This document shows, one piece after another, positions 10,256 to 22,446 of a DNA stretch of 64,000 bases. The translations under genes were made by a program, and so were the position numbers. Source of the stretch: Pilaira anomala (Eukaryota; Mucoromycota; Mucoromycetes; Mucorales; Mucoraceae); NCBI GenBank assembly GCA_025716855.1, contig JAIXMQ010000006.1, positions 547,501-611,500 on the forward strand, written 5' to 3'. The notes beneath the pieces were generated by a model. It did no database searches. It was given only the letters and a program-made list of their open reading frames with translations, and had not been told where the DNA came from. Every line of letters begins with the position of its first letter. The stretch's first letter is position 1.

Positions 10256-13200
10256 ATTTTCATCAAAGCAAATGTAGGAAAAAAATATCTTTATTATATA
10301 ACAAAAAAAGCATTAGATTATTAAACATTTTTTCTATTTTTGGTTTAGCTTTAATAAACTATATTAATCAAAATAATTATGCGTGTTTCAAGAGTAGTAT
10401 GTCTTTATGCTTTGATTTTTCCTGTTTGCATATTAAACAATTCAAAATTGCATTAGTATCGACTTTCGTAAAACACCTTAATAAGCAAATTGTTATTAAT
10501 ACAATTCTACCTTAAACTCTTATCTGATAAAATGCTGTTTATAAACGGGTTTAACTTTTTTTTTTTTTTTTTTTTTTTTTTTGCGAAATAACGTGTGATT
10601 CTCGTACGATATGGCTTATTTTTTATGGCTAAAGCCCAGTACCTCAACCTTTTGCTCTGTAACTCTTTTTATCGTCTGATATACGTCTGCGATTCAATCC
10701 ACTATCAGCAAACCAGGTAGAAAAAAAAAATTAAAGTTAATACTTGAACTTTTTCGACAATGCTACCATTACACATTGACAGACATATTCGGCTATTTGG
10801 CTACAACAGACCTATTACAATATGTCAACTAACAAGCAAGGAATAGTACGAATTGTCAGTCAAGTATTTATATTCCAACATAATAATAAATACGACTACA
10901 GAATTGGGTCAGTATGTCCGTAAAATATCAAACTCTTTGCAATTAGGAAGTTATCTCAAGTTTATCGACGCAAAGTATGTATTGGTAAAACCCTGGACCT
11001 TTTTAAGCCTCCTTTCTCAACTTTATATAACGTATTCCACCCTTCTTTTTTTCTTTTTTTTTAGCTTAAATAAAGATATGGTTGTGATTTTACATGATAT
11101 AATTTAAAACTACTAGTATACGTGTACTGTACAAAAATAAATACAGACTTTAATACTACAAATATAGAAAGAAGGGAGTGCATAAATATTTGTATTTTTA
11201 CCAGCGTTGCAATTACCTTTTGAAGCCTTGACATTAACATTTTAAAAAAAAAAATGACCGGATTTATAAGTACGAAGCTTTAGTAAAAGTGTTTGTCTCG
11301 TAGTTACTCAGTATATGTACAAGTGCGAAATTATTACAGCTTATTTGTACAACACGATTAAATTCTTTGAGACTTGTTGGTGGGTAGCTCAAGACTATCG
11401 ACTGTCTCGCCTACAGGTTTTACTACGTTCTAAAAATAAAAGTTTGGGTGTAGTTGCATTATTCTAATATGTTAATGATGGGAATTATTTTCGAACCTAA
11501 AATGAATCAGTTTTAGAGATTTATTTGACCGCTAAAAGAGCAGCTTTATCATCTACGTGCCGATCCTATGATCCATTGAGTTATATCAACTTAATATATT
11601 GAAAGACTTTCCGAGTTCGAAACCATTTATTCTACAGTAGAGCGTTTATTTGATTAACTTAAAACAGCAGCAGAAAATCTGAAATAAGTCACTCTGTATA
11701 TTGATATATCCTTGATGTTAAATTTGATGCGAGCTCAATACATAGACAACGATAGTCAGTATTTCCTAATACTCAACTCTTGTTACATAGTAAGAGGTTA
11801 CCTGTTGGTGAACTAGATAAAGAAAACAGTTGATTTTTCTTTTAAAGTTGTAACAGAATATTTACGTTGTTATGCAGTTAACTTCCGAGTTTTTTTTTTT
11901 TTTTTAGTATGATTATCAGCTAAAAAAAAAATTGATCTTTACATTGGACTGATGAAAAGGAGGGCAAAGAAAATAGAAACATGACTATCGACTGTAATTC
12001 TCTTGACAACGATTCTAAAAATTTTAATTTTTTTTTTCAAATGTAGCTCTTATCACTGATGCAAGATACATCTTCACGTTTAAACAGTAGAAAGTATCAT
12101 GAGAAACTTTTTTAATTTAAAAAAAGATAGTACCTATATAAAAAGCTGTTCTATATACCTTTATATATTCTATATGTATACATATATAATTAACTAGGAA
12201 CCTATATATTTCTTTTATCATAAAATGACCAGTTTTCTCCTAGTTATAACCTTACTTTCTCCTTGTTGTCGTCGTTGATCTAAAAGATTGATTACAAAAA
12301 TAAAAAAGAGATTGAATCATTGATACACAGCAAAGTGAGAAAGTAGTACAATGTAAGTTACTCACAAATCTAACTCTCTTTTATAGGCCCGCAAAATAGA
12401 AACAAAGATGTTGTTTCAAGTATTATTTGAGGATCGAATAGAGAGGCCCTCAATTAATCCCTCATCAGTTGATCTTCTGACGATAATAAACTCCTGCGAA
12501 AAAGAAAGAGCGGGGGGGGGGGGAGGGTTTTTTCACCAAAAATGAGACATATACTACCATTGCCTAACACACTGACAAAAGACTTTTTGTTTGTTTTCGG
12601 TATTATATTTTATCGTCATCAAGAACTAAAAGGTTTTTTATTTATTTACATTTATTCTTATTCTGATTTTATCATAAGATAAAAAAAAAAAAAAAAAAGA
12701 GGGTCCAGTTTAAATTTTATAAAGTTTTTAAGGAATGAACATTTGCTTATATAAATGTATGAGTACATATATACATACTATTAAAAAGAAAGAAGCTGAG
12801 ACAGTTGTATGACACGGTAAAAAATAAATAAGGACAGCATTTAGTTGAATATCAACCAGGATTAATATATTTTTTTTCTCTAAAATAGCGCCTAAAGTAC
12901 AATAAATGTATAATCAGTTCAGGTATGGACATTTAATTCTTCTTTAAGGGTACTCACGATTAATGGAAGAGAACTAAGATAACGAATCAGGGCCAAGGGA
13001 AAAAAAAAAAAAAAATCTTTTGTGATTGTCATTAATCCAGCCAACCTTTTTGATCGGAGCTCTTTACAAAAGAGTAGAAAATTTATTTTGCTGTCAATTA
13101 CATGAAAAAGACAATAGAGAGAGAGAGAGAGAGTAAATGATAAGATATAATAAGTGTTTTTATAAAGTCGATTGAATTTATGTGTATCTATAATCTCATG

Positions 13201-13400
13201 GAAGTTACTGTAGTTAAGAATAATTTGTTTGAGATTTTTATTCCAAGGTAAAAAAAAAAATAATGCCTCACAAAAAAATAAAATTGGAGGTACAAAAAAA
13301 AAAAATAAAGGGGTTATACAAAAAAAAAAAAAATATGTCAAATGTGACTGTAATCAAATAGCTCGTATTAAACAAATGAGGTAATTTTGCGGCAATTTTG
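10256..13400. other. long gene-poor interval
   Basis: About 3.1 kb with no gene I can support. Many T/A tracts are present (for example 10556-10582). One fragment at about 11293-11466 (+) stays open for some 57 codons with non-repetitive composition (YNTIKFFETCWWVAQDY, RLSRLQVLLRSKN) but has no start, no partner exon and no recognised family; it may be a relic. A G-run of about 11 bases lies near 12512-12522. The apparent ORF at 12919-13341 (-) is made of Phe-rich homopolymer translation and is rejected. Confidence 0.45.
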
Positions 13401-13438
13401 CTTCAATGCACGTTTTTCCCCTCATTCTTTTCAGCCAC

Positions 13439-13606
13439 TATATAAATAAGGATCTTCCAGTGAGAGCGAGTGAGAATATAAAAGATTTAAATTTCCTTCT
13501 TTTTCTCTCCCTTTATTTTCTACCTCTTCTTTTTCTCTCACTTTTTTTTTTTTTTTTTTTTTTTTTCCCATTTTCTACCTTTTTCTCTTATTATACATAT
13601 ATATAT
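13439..13606 (+). promoter_or_regulatory. TATA box and poly(dT) leader of the bHLH gene
   Basis: A good TATA box (tatataaataag) at about 13439-13450 lies 157 bases before the ATG at 13607. A pyrimidine-rich region with an uninterrupted T tract of about 25 bases (13542-13566) separates them. This fits a TATA-directed start followed by a pyrimidine-rich leader. Confidence 0.5.
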
Positions 13607-14258
13607 ATGATGGCATATCCTAATACGACTACGACTACTACAACAGTACAATCATCAACAGAGCCAATTAAAATGACAATTTCAGAAAGGAGAGCCACAT
13701 ATCCATTACAAGAACGAATTAAAATATATAATCCTGATTCAATGGCGCGAAAATTAAATCAGTTGGACAAACAACAAACAAAATTAGTTGTTCATGGTGT
13801 AAACATTTTAAATAAAATCAGTGTAGATAGTGATACTGCTATGAATAGAATTAAACAAAGAAGAGAAACTCATAATAGAGTAGAAAGAAGAAGAAGAGAT
13901 AACTTGGTTAATATAACTATGTTTGATCTTTTTACTCCTGTATATTAACGATACATTTTTTTTTTTTTTTTTTTTTTAGAATACACTAGTGAATGAACTT
14001 TCAGACTTGGTGCCAAGATCATGTATAGAAAAAAGTGGAGGCGAGAAATGTCATCGAGCTAAAGTGCTGAAATATGCAATAGAATACATAAAAACTATTC
14101 AAGGAGAAAACGTAAAATTACGAAATCAATTGGGTATCGTTTCCCCTGATGTTGTTGTCGAAACAAGGAATAACACTTATTGTTCAGAGTCTTCTTCCTC
14201 TTCATCGGAAGACTCCGACACCCCTGCCCTATCAAAAGACAGTAGTAACTATATTTAA
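13607..14258 (+). CDS. bHLH transcription factor (USF/Cbf1-like)
   Basis: Two exons (13607-13906, 13980-14258) give 192 aa; the intron starts with an unusual GTTAAT donor and ends in a T-tract plus TAG. Joining them restores a bHLH domain at about residues 84-142: basic region THNRVERRRRDNLN with the His-Glu-Arg contacts that read the E-box CACGTG, helix 1 LVNELSDLVP, a loop with GGEKC, and helix 2 KVLKYAIEYIKTIQGEN. The N terminus is poly-Thr and the C terminus a poly-Ser/acidic tail. The longer upstream frame from 13406 is mostly homopolymer translation, so I chose ATG 13607 after the TATA and T-tract. The factor probably acts in the nucleus as a dimer; targets cannot be read from sequence. 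Confidence 0.88.
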
Positions 14259-15458
14259 TGTAAAAAAAAAAAATCCCTTTTTTATATAAAATAAAATAAC
14301 TATATGAAGAAGAAGAAGAAGAAATGATATCTCAGTGTAAAGTATCACTTTCTCTCTTTCTCTCACAAAATAAATAAATAACTCTATTATTGGATTGTTA
14401 TTCGGATCGACTTTTCCGTCATACAAATTGTAACAATCAAACGCCAAGAAAAAAAAAAAAAAATAGCTCAACATTTATAGGATTGCATTAAAAAATTATA
14501 ACACTAACCCTCCTTGAAAACAGAAAAATTGGCTTTGTACCGAAAACAAAACCAAGGCTCTGATATATAAAGAATGGGTAAAAAAAAAAAAAAATCCTTT
14601 TTCACACTGTTAGCATCTTTAAAAAAAACAATGAGCCATTTACTGCAAGTAAATTACTATGTATACATATAAACATATGTAAGAAAGACAAGAGTAACTA
14701 CGTAGATACATGTTGTAATATTTAATTAACTATAGTAACACTCTCGTTTGATATAATGTCAAGACTGGCAACATTTTTTTTTTTTTTTTTTTTTTTTTTG
14801 CCAAGCTGGATCTATTTACTTTGAACTTACATCATATATGTGTACGTGCGTCATGCGTATAGACTATACTTTCAAGTTGAAATCAGAGTAAAATCTAAAA
14901 ACAGTGCAGATTGTGTAACAACCTTATATTTATCCCAAGTGACTATATGACAGAACCAAAGTTTTTGTTAAACGTTAAAAATAGCGCCTTGTTTTTTTTT
15001 CTCTCTCTCTCTCTCTCTTGTAAAAAGTGGCGCTTAAGTTGATAAATGTAAAGATAAAGCATCTGATAAGATAAGAGGGGAGGGGGGAAGGGGGGAGGAG
15101 AAAGAAAGAAAAGTTTCAACAGTGTACACTACACATGTACTCCTTTGATTTCCACTAAATGTACAATATATAAGAAGATTTGTTACTTTTTTTTTTTTTC
15201 TTTTTGTCACTGGTCAAATGACCCCCAAACGTAAGCCAATCGAAATAGATACAATGCATGTTTCAATTAATTTTATAAAAAAAGATAAAAAGAGAGGGGT
15301 TGGGGGTTGGGGGGGGGGGGTTATTATTAGAGAGAATATATTAAGTGTGTTTGTGTAAAAATATGATAAAAATTATTAGTGGTTGGGGGGGGGGGGGGGT
15401 GTTAAAAAATGGGTATCTACATTATCTACGAGCCTTTTTTTTTTTTTCTTTTCTTTTC
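14259..15458. other. intergenic region with G-rich tracts
   Basis: No supported gene. It contains several long A/T runs, a (CT)n run near 15000-15018, and three G-run blocks on the plus strand at about 15076-15102, 15296-15320 and 15384-15399. These lie downstream of the minus-strand CAP-Gly gene, so on its coding strand they are C-rich 3' flank. Confidence 0.5.
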
Positions 15459-16425
15459 TTAATCAGATACTGCTTCTAGATCTCGCTTCTTACAAAAAAT
15501 ACCACGATTATGGTCAGTGTAAAAATATCTTTTACTATTTCTGGTACCATCACAATTACCAACTATATATAAAAGAGTTATTAGATAAACATTTTGTTCT
15601 ACTTCACTATATAAAATTCACAATATTTTTTTTACCTCCGTGATCTAGTTCTACACCAATATATATTTCATGTTCAGGCTCTACTTCCCCAATAAATCTC
15701 ACATAGCCAAATGTAGGTAAAGGTCTCAACTTGAGTTTAACTCTTGATCCAACTAAAATAGGTAAAGGTATATTCTTTGCTTCATCCTCGTCTCGATCAC
15801 CAAACAGGTGACGCCATCCCGCTCTTCTATTTTTACTATTGTTTTTTAAAGGATTTCGAAGAGCATTTGCAGTTAAACCTTCTTCAGGTAAAGAACGTAC
15901 AGGACCAGCTCTAGGATACTGTAATCTAGGGTTTGTGGGTGATCTAGAACGTGGTGGTGTGACAGGTAATTCGAATTTGATTTTGGTAGGACGGGGTGCA
16001 GACATAGTTTGTTGTAATTGGAGTTTCTCTAATTGTTCTTCTTCTCTTTTCGCTTGGGCCTCCATTCTAGACTGAGTTTCCATAGCCAAAAGTAAATCTA
16101 GGTTACCTGCATCCCCCGTTTGTTTATTATGTTCATAAGAAATCCTTTTGTTTGGTTCTGTCGAACATTTGGTTAGTCCAGGTCTTTTGGTTTCTTCTAC
16201 TGGCTTCTTTTGATTAGAATGATCCGTGGTACTACTTGTACTGCTGTTGCTTTCTGTATCATAATAATCCTCACTACTACTAGTTTTTGTTGCACTACTT
16301 GTTAATGTAGGTGAAGAAGGTTCTGATATTGATGAATAAGATTTATTATAACTTGTGGTATGTTCTACACATTTATCTTTGTTAATTCCAAGTCGCTTTG
16401 ATAGTCTTTTAGCTTTTCTAAACAT
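15459..16425 (-). CDS. CAP-Gly domain protein (microtubule-associated type)
   Basis: Two exons (16425-15636 and 15562-15459) give 297 aa. The C terminus is a CAP-Gly domain split by the intron: VGSRVKLKLRPLPTFGYVRFIG, EHEIYIGVELDHG, then VGNCDGTRNSKRYFYTDHNRGIF. These domains bind C-terminal EEY/F tails of tubulin and end-binding proteins. The normally invariant GKNDG loop reads GNCDG here, so its binding groove is altered. The N-terminal 150 residues are Ser/Thr-rich (SSSEDYYDTESNSS), followed by a short charged helix with QAKREEEQLEKLQLQQ and a proline-rich part. The start Met (MFRKAKRLSKRLG) is preferred over the upstream frame, which is poly-Lys/Phe from A/T runs. Confidence 0.82.
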
Positions 16426-19400
16426 GTAAGTAGATTTTTTTTTGTTTTTGTTTATAAAATTGAAAAAAAAAAAAGAAAAAAAATATTTTAGGTCATCTTT
16501 TTTATTTCTTTCTTTTTTTTTTTTTTTTTTTTTTTTTAAGCTCAAAAAAGTCTCGATTGGTGGCTGGGCAAACAATAAAATCACTAAATAACAATGTGAA
16601 ACCCAAGTGCTTTTTGCGATTTGATTCTGTGACTGAAAAGAGGTTACACGTTCTATTTTAATTGTTCCAGTTCAAAATAAAAAAGAGCTTTTCCAGCCTT
16701 CAAATCACTAATAAAAAAAAAAAAAAATTTTTTTTTTTTTAGACTTCTAAGAATTACTTATCATCCTTTTAACGTCATAGTCTATATTTGACATGTCAAA
16801 TGCATTACTACACTGTCATGTTTACAAATGACTTTTTGATGACTTTAAAAGTACGCTAAATAGGCTGTATCAGCCCATTTTTTCCTCAAACTAAATACTT
16901 GATTTTAATGTAACTGGATCAGTTCCGATATCCCGGACATACACTTTACTGTTAAAGGTACTTCATTCATAAAGAGAAAAAATGACATTTCTTGAAGATA
17001 AATAACGCTCACATACCCAACAGTAACTAGAATACGTAAAATGTGAATGCTGACTCAAAAAACGGCCAAAAACGGCCAAACGGAAATTACTAGAAATTTT
17101 TGAAATACAGCCCATTAAACTTTTTCTTACAAATAACAAAGTTTCCCATTACTTTTCCCTGCTGCCACAAAAAATATGGTGGGTGAATACAATGCAAAAA
17201 AGAGTTTTTTTTTTGAGGTTTAAAAATAGGGTAAAGACTGAGAATTAAGAGAAAATCTATTATAAAATGCGGCGATTAATATTATTTCTGAATTGGAAAA
17301 AATAGAAACATGACGAATGTTTATTAAACTACAGCAAGTATTACTGCGGCTCTCTCCTTTCTCCCTCTCACACGCACACAGTAAAAGATTAAAAAATATT
17401 CGGTGATTGGCCTCACCGACGCCACTTTTTTTATTTTTATTTTTTACCTTATTAATTGTAAATTCCATTCGGTTCTATCCAAAAGTAGTAAAACAACGTG
17501 GGGTTATAAAATCCTGTCAAATATCTCCCTCCGAACACTGCCTCCGTTATATGTAAAAAAAAAAAAAAAATCATTGGTTTTATTCCCGGTTTTTTTTTTT
17601 TTAATTTTTAAAAACAACTTGGATCTTACTTTTGTCAATGATCACAATAAAAAAAAAAATTGAAAGGTGATACTAATCTACAATGAATGAATATGTTGCG
17701 GATTTTTGCAAAAAAAGAAAAGCACAATTATTATACTCACGATTGGCGAGTCTTAAACTATCTATTGATCAAAAATGAAAATAAAATAGACACATATGAG
17801 TCGAATTCACAATTGCAATGATCATAATATGACCTATTGCTTTCCCAACTGATGTATGTGTACCTTATTTCGTCTTCTCACAATACCCATTTTTCCGTCT
17901 CATATGACTTGTAATAAGTATTATGTCGATACTATCGTTGCCATTATACATGTATATATATTATATGTATATTACTACTCGATATATCTAAAGGCGCGGC
18001 GTGATTATAGGAGACAATACACTCATGATGAAGAGGCAAAATACTTTATGAATGATTGAGATGTGTTTTATCAGCTGTTTGCTGAGCATTATCTAAGAAC
18101 AAAGAACTATTTCTTTTATGTTACAAATCATCAATAACATACTCCTTGAATATTAACTGCTTTTCGAATTTAGTACTTGCTATTATCGAAACCATAAAAA
18201 TAGACACCGAAATGAAAGATGAACCTGTGAAATAATTATTATCTTTGCTGTCAGGTACATTACTACAAGACATATCCGCGTTTCGACTGTTTAGAAGCCT
18301 AAAACAATAATTATATTGATAATGTTTCATCTTGGGGTCGTGATATGTGCATAGAATCAGTTACTAAAAAAAGTAGTAATAGCGTAAAAATAAACAACAT
18401 CACAAATAACCCTTATTATTTCTGTATAAATACGAATATTACCAAGCACCATTACATGCAACCTTATTTTGTATAAATATTATAATAAAAAGGCCATAAC
18501 CTTTATTTATTATCTATGGCTTGACATGCCATCAGAAAAGCTCTTTTGGTGTATTTATTAACAATAGCTAATACACGAATCAGTACGCATTGAATTTTAA
18601 ATAAATACAAGCTTACTTACGTCTTTCTCTCTCTCTCTCTCTCTTTCTCTCTCTGAAGCTTCTATGTATAAAACTATTTGCCCTAAAAATGGTTACTGAG
18701 GTACGTTTTCCCTAGTCTTTGTTTCTAATTGATGAGAATATAGTAAAAAAAAAGGTGGGGGGGGGGACATAGCAATCTACATAATATTTCATAATCCGTA
18801 TTTCTTCACTAGTGCTAATACGAAGAAACTATTTTTTATTTAAAGAAATTAAAAGACCCATTTCCAATATTCTTTTGTTTGGGTAACAACCAGCATTAAG
18901 TAAATAAGTTTGTCGAGACTTTGACAAGTAATTTCAAATCAAAATTTCTTTAATGCTTAGTTGTGTAACTGCTAAAAAGTCAGTTCGCAATTACCTTAAA
19001 TAATACTTTATTTTGGCATCTGTGTGTAATATTATGTAGATTTCAAACCCTTTTTTTTTTTTTTTTTTTTTTTTTGGCCATGAAACGAAGGGTAAATTAT
19101 GACATGTTAACAGATAAAGTTGAGTGTTGTCTTTTAGGTTGTACACCCAGTGGATCTTATTCCCTTATGGTACAAACCCGACGTAGTACATGTACTCAGG
19201 TCAAATCAACATTTGTGCAAATATTACCAATTGATTTTAAATCATCCCTTTTGGTGGGCGCTAAACAGATTTAGTTAATAATCTAATGCTTTGTTATTTT
19301 TTTTTTTTTTCAAAACTCACTGAAAGTTAATTTTTTTTCTTGCAGACTATAAAATATTGATTACAAACTCTTCTCTACGCCTTTTCCTTAAATCTAGTCT

Positions 19401-20690
19401 GACTTATCTAAACACCTTTCATTTGGCGCAGCAGTGTGTTTGTTGTTATCATACCAGGAATAATATAAGCATGCATTGTATTGTCTTCTACGACGCTTTG
19501 TTTTTGTTTCAAGTGGTGTGAGGATAGTATAGCCTTCATGAGATAGACTAATGTATTTCAGTTACGGTTATCAAACGGGCGATTAAGGGCTTATCTTACT
19601 AAAAGTTCTATTTACTGAACACCAATAATGCATATTCATATCCAGACGTAATCAAACATTTTCACCTAAAGGAAAAAAAAAAAAAAGTGTAAGCAAGTCT
19701 AACATATTATTGCATTTGTTATTTTAATCAGAGTAAAAAAAAAAGGAAGATGACAACTTCCTACTCCCAGCTGGGGACAACTACAAGAGTCATCAAGCAG
19801 CCGGCGGATTTCTCCGGCGAAGGGCAGGGTTTATGTGTATAAAGTCAATGTGTTTTTTTTTCACTTGCTGTTTACCTTTATAGATTCATTGAAAGTTGCA
19901 AGATGGGAGAAGAGATTAAAAAGAATTTTTTTTAAAAATAATGATCGGAATTAACTGAACAGTATCTTTTGGGCAGTTGCCAGCTACAGTCAAAGTAATT
20001 TGATTCCTTTTGTATTTAGGAGAAGCTTATTAATACTAAAAAAAAAAGCTTGGTTTGTTGGTATTGTACAGTGCTACTTGATATATCTAACTACTCAATA
20101 AAAAAGTGTTTATCATAGTTCTCAATAAAGCGATTTGATACTTCTGGTCGCGTAAAACATGCATGAAATATACCTTTATCATCATTACCCACTTTGCTTT
20201 AAGCCCTTGCCCTACCTTTGTCAAATTGAATAACTCACTAAAGAGAATAATTTTAACACTATGCAAAACTTGTTTATATGTCACTTTAGAAATGGTACAC
20301 ATAGTCAAACTCACGAACATGCATAACTATTTTGACTCTTGCAGAGTTTAGATGAACGTAGGGTCTTATTTTTATTAGTAAGCTCAAGGATAATAAAAGA
20401 AATATTTTAGGTGTGGCTGTAGTAGTGTCTTCTTCGATTTAGGTTACACGGGTACAGACAAAGAAGTGGTGTTTGTATTTTAGTTACACCAAGAAGATAC
20501 CGTGAAAGTGGACCTTTCTATTCGCTATACGATCCACTTTTCTACAAATTTTTGTACTTTTGTGCCATTGAATTTGTACTAAATAAACGTTGCTCAAAAC
20601 GCCGGAAACATTTTTATTGAGAAATTCAGACATAAAAAAACCCGAAAAAAATAAGGTTCATGAAACCCACAACTTGTCCATAGTAAAATT
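16426..20690. other. 4.3-kb gene-poor interval
   Basis: Only short, isolated open stretches occur. A few are non-repetitive, for example the end of 17856-18059 (+; YLKARRDYRRQYTHDEEAKY) and 19078-19274 (+; MKRRVNYDMLTDKVECC onward, just after a long T-tract), but none joins to a neighbour or resembles a family. A direct repeat aaaaacggcc occurs twice in a row near 17059-17080. A G/C-rich patch lies at about 19769-19830. I call no gene here. Confidence 0.45.
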
Positions 20691-20694
20691 TTGG

Positions 20695-21700
20695 AGGCGT
20701 ATATAAGGGCGAAAAAATCATGTATATGGTAAGCATGGCTTGAGAGATCTTCCGCCTTTAACTTGTGCCGCCCAGCCTGGTTACGGGTAGAGTTCGATCA
20801 GATATGCCCGGGTGGAGACCCAATGCATAAAGTTGTGTACAGGCTTTGTGTAGTTGGGACCCTAAACGAAGACCCTAGGAGGTTATTGGGCATGACCTCC
20901 GAAGGTTTAGTTTTTGTTTTTTTTTCTTACACTTGGGATAACCATTGTTTTCTCATTAAATTTTAATTCTTTATTCTTCACAATTTACGATATGTTTGAT
21001 ATGCAATTGAATATAAAATTGTCAACTCAATACTTGCAATAGTTTTTATCTACGTTTTCTGTCAATTTCAAATACTAAGTAACCGTTTTACTAAGAACCA
21101 ACATATTGCCCTTAGTTAAAGCCTAACTTTTTTTTTTTTTGTACCTTTTTAAAAAGTGATTCTTTAATTAACATTATTCCGTTAATTTTTTTTTTTCGTT
21201 AACTCTTTTTTACTACAACATTTACAAATGGCCAGTCAAAGTAACAACATTACTTTTACCTGAACTCAATGTTACTTCAAAGAACTACTATGAACGAATC
21301 GCAAATTATTTTAGGAAAGCTAGATATTCTTGGTGCGACAACTAATGATCTGAAAGAAGAAGTAAAAGCCGCGAAAGAGGAAATATGTCTTTGAAAGAGG
21401 AAATGTCTTCTTTAAAAAATCAAATTAATATGATCTATTCTTCCGTAGGAAATGACCTGTCTATGTCTAGCACGCACTTTGCAAGTGAGGCTACTGGTAG
21501 TGTCAAAAAGAACGGGGTTTTTTTTCGGACAACTTTTCTCCTTCGTTGGATAATAGCCTAGATAATCATATTGTTGAAGGTCCATTTCTTGAGCGTTCTG
21601 ATATGTTATAGCTACAACGTCTTTAACTGATTTACTTATTCTGATAGTTTTACATGTGCCGCCACACTACAAATACTGATTGAACGAGAAAAAAATGGAT
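20695..21700 (+). mobile_element. probable mobile-element relic with promoter, GC-rich leader and coiled-coil ORF remnant
   Basis: A TATA box (gtatataaggg) near 20699 precedes a leader at about 20750-20905 that is clearly less AT-rich than its surroundings. About 330 bases later, a broken ORF begins around ATG 21290 (MNESQIILGKLDILGATTND). It continues after a frameshift near 21385 as a Glu/Lys-rich heptad-like stretch (MSLKEEMSSLKNQINMIYSS), then SVGNDLSMSS and SLDNHIVEGPFLERSDML. An earlier start (MASQSNNITFT, 21228) is cut by a stop. Coiled-coil first ORFs behind an internal promoter are typical of LINE ORF1 or gag-like proteins, but no reverse transcriptase follows, so the class is unproven. 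A host pseudogene is the alternative. Confidence 0.35.
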
Positions 21701-22182
21701 ATGTTATAGAAAACAACCTTCATGTTTAAAAAAAAAAATCAGCTTAAGCCATAGGAAGTTATGGCTCATAATATCATATTTAATTGAAAGAGCTCTTCTA
21801 AACTAAAATAATAATCATCTTTTTACATCTTGAATGTCCTGATGAGTTGTGTTTGAATAAGGACCATCTTGTTGATGGGTTTAAATGAATCTATACCCAA
21901 TTCCTCCTCTGCTTTTGAATGTAAACGTTTTACTCTTTCGAATTGACCATATATAATTGTGAATTGCATCTACTCGATTGGATAACAACGTACATAATTC
22001 CTGACTAAAGAGCACCTTGTAATTATTTATATGGTTGTTATTAGTCTGGATTCTGTTGTTACAGATTTCATTGGTAAATGCATATACTTTTAAATTGACA
22101 AGAACTATTTTTTTTATCATAGCAACGAGATAAATGTAAGGAATTTATTAATGTACTTTAATATGTGAAAGACTTTGAATTA

Positions 22183-22222
<40 letters not shown>

Positions 22223-22446
22223 AAGGTATGCAGTGGCGATCTTAAATTAATTCAAGATGGATATGTAGTGTAGAGAAATTAAATTGATGTATACAAGTGC
22301 TTGCAAAACAGATAATTGTAGTAAATATTTGACCAGGATTGAAAGGTACTTCAGAGAAGATAAACCACCAATTATGTCTGTGTGAAAATAGAGCCAAATA
22401 TGAATTGAGAAGTAATTTTGATATGAAGAAGGCCTCGAGTTGGGAA
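21701..22446. other. interval without a firm gene
   Basis: No firm gene. A long T tract of about 30 bases lies near 22190-22219. A minus-strand ORF at 22242-22469 has hydrophobic, non-repetitive composition (HNWWFIFSEVPFNPGQIFTT) but no clear start context. It may be an exon or a relic related to the orphan gene just upstream on that strand. Confidence 0.35.

Noticed and set aside
12919..13341. Minus-strand ORF of 140 aa
   Set aside because: Composed largely of Phe runs translated from A tracts; no domain, no conserved motif.
20763..20966. GC-richer segment considered as a 5S rRNA, tRNA or small coding gene
   Set aside because: The gttcgatcag string resembles a B box only in part, no cloverleaf or A box fits, and it does not match fungal 5S rRNA. 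It is kept only as part of the element relic.
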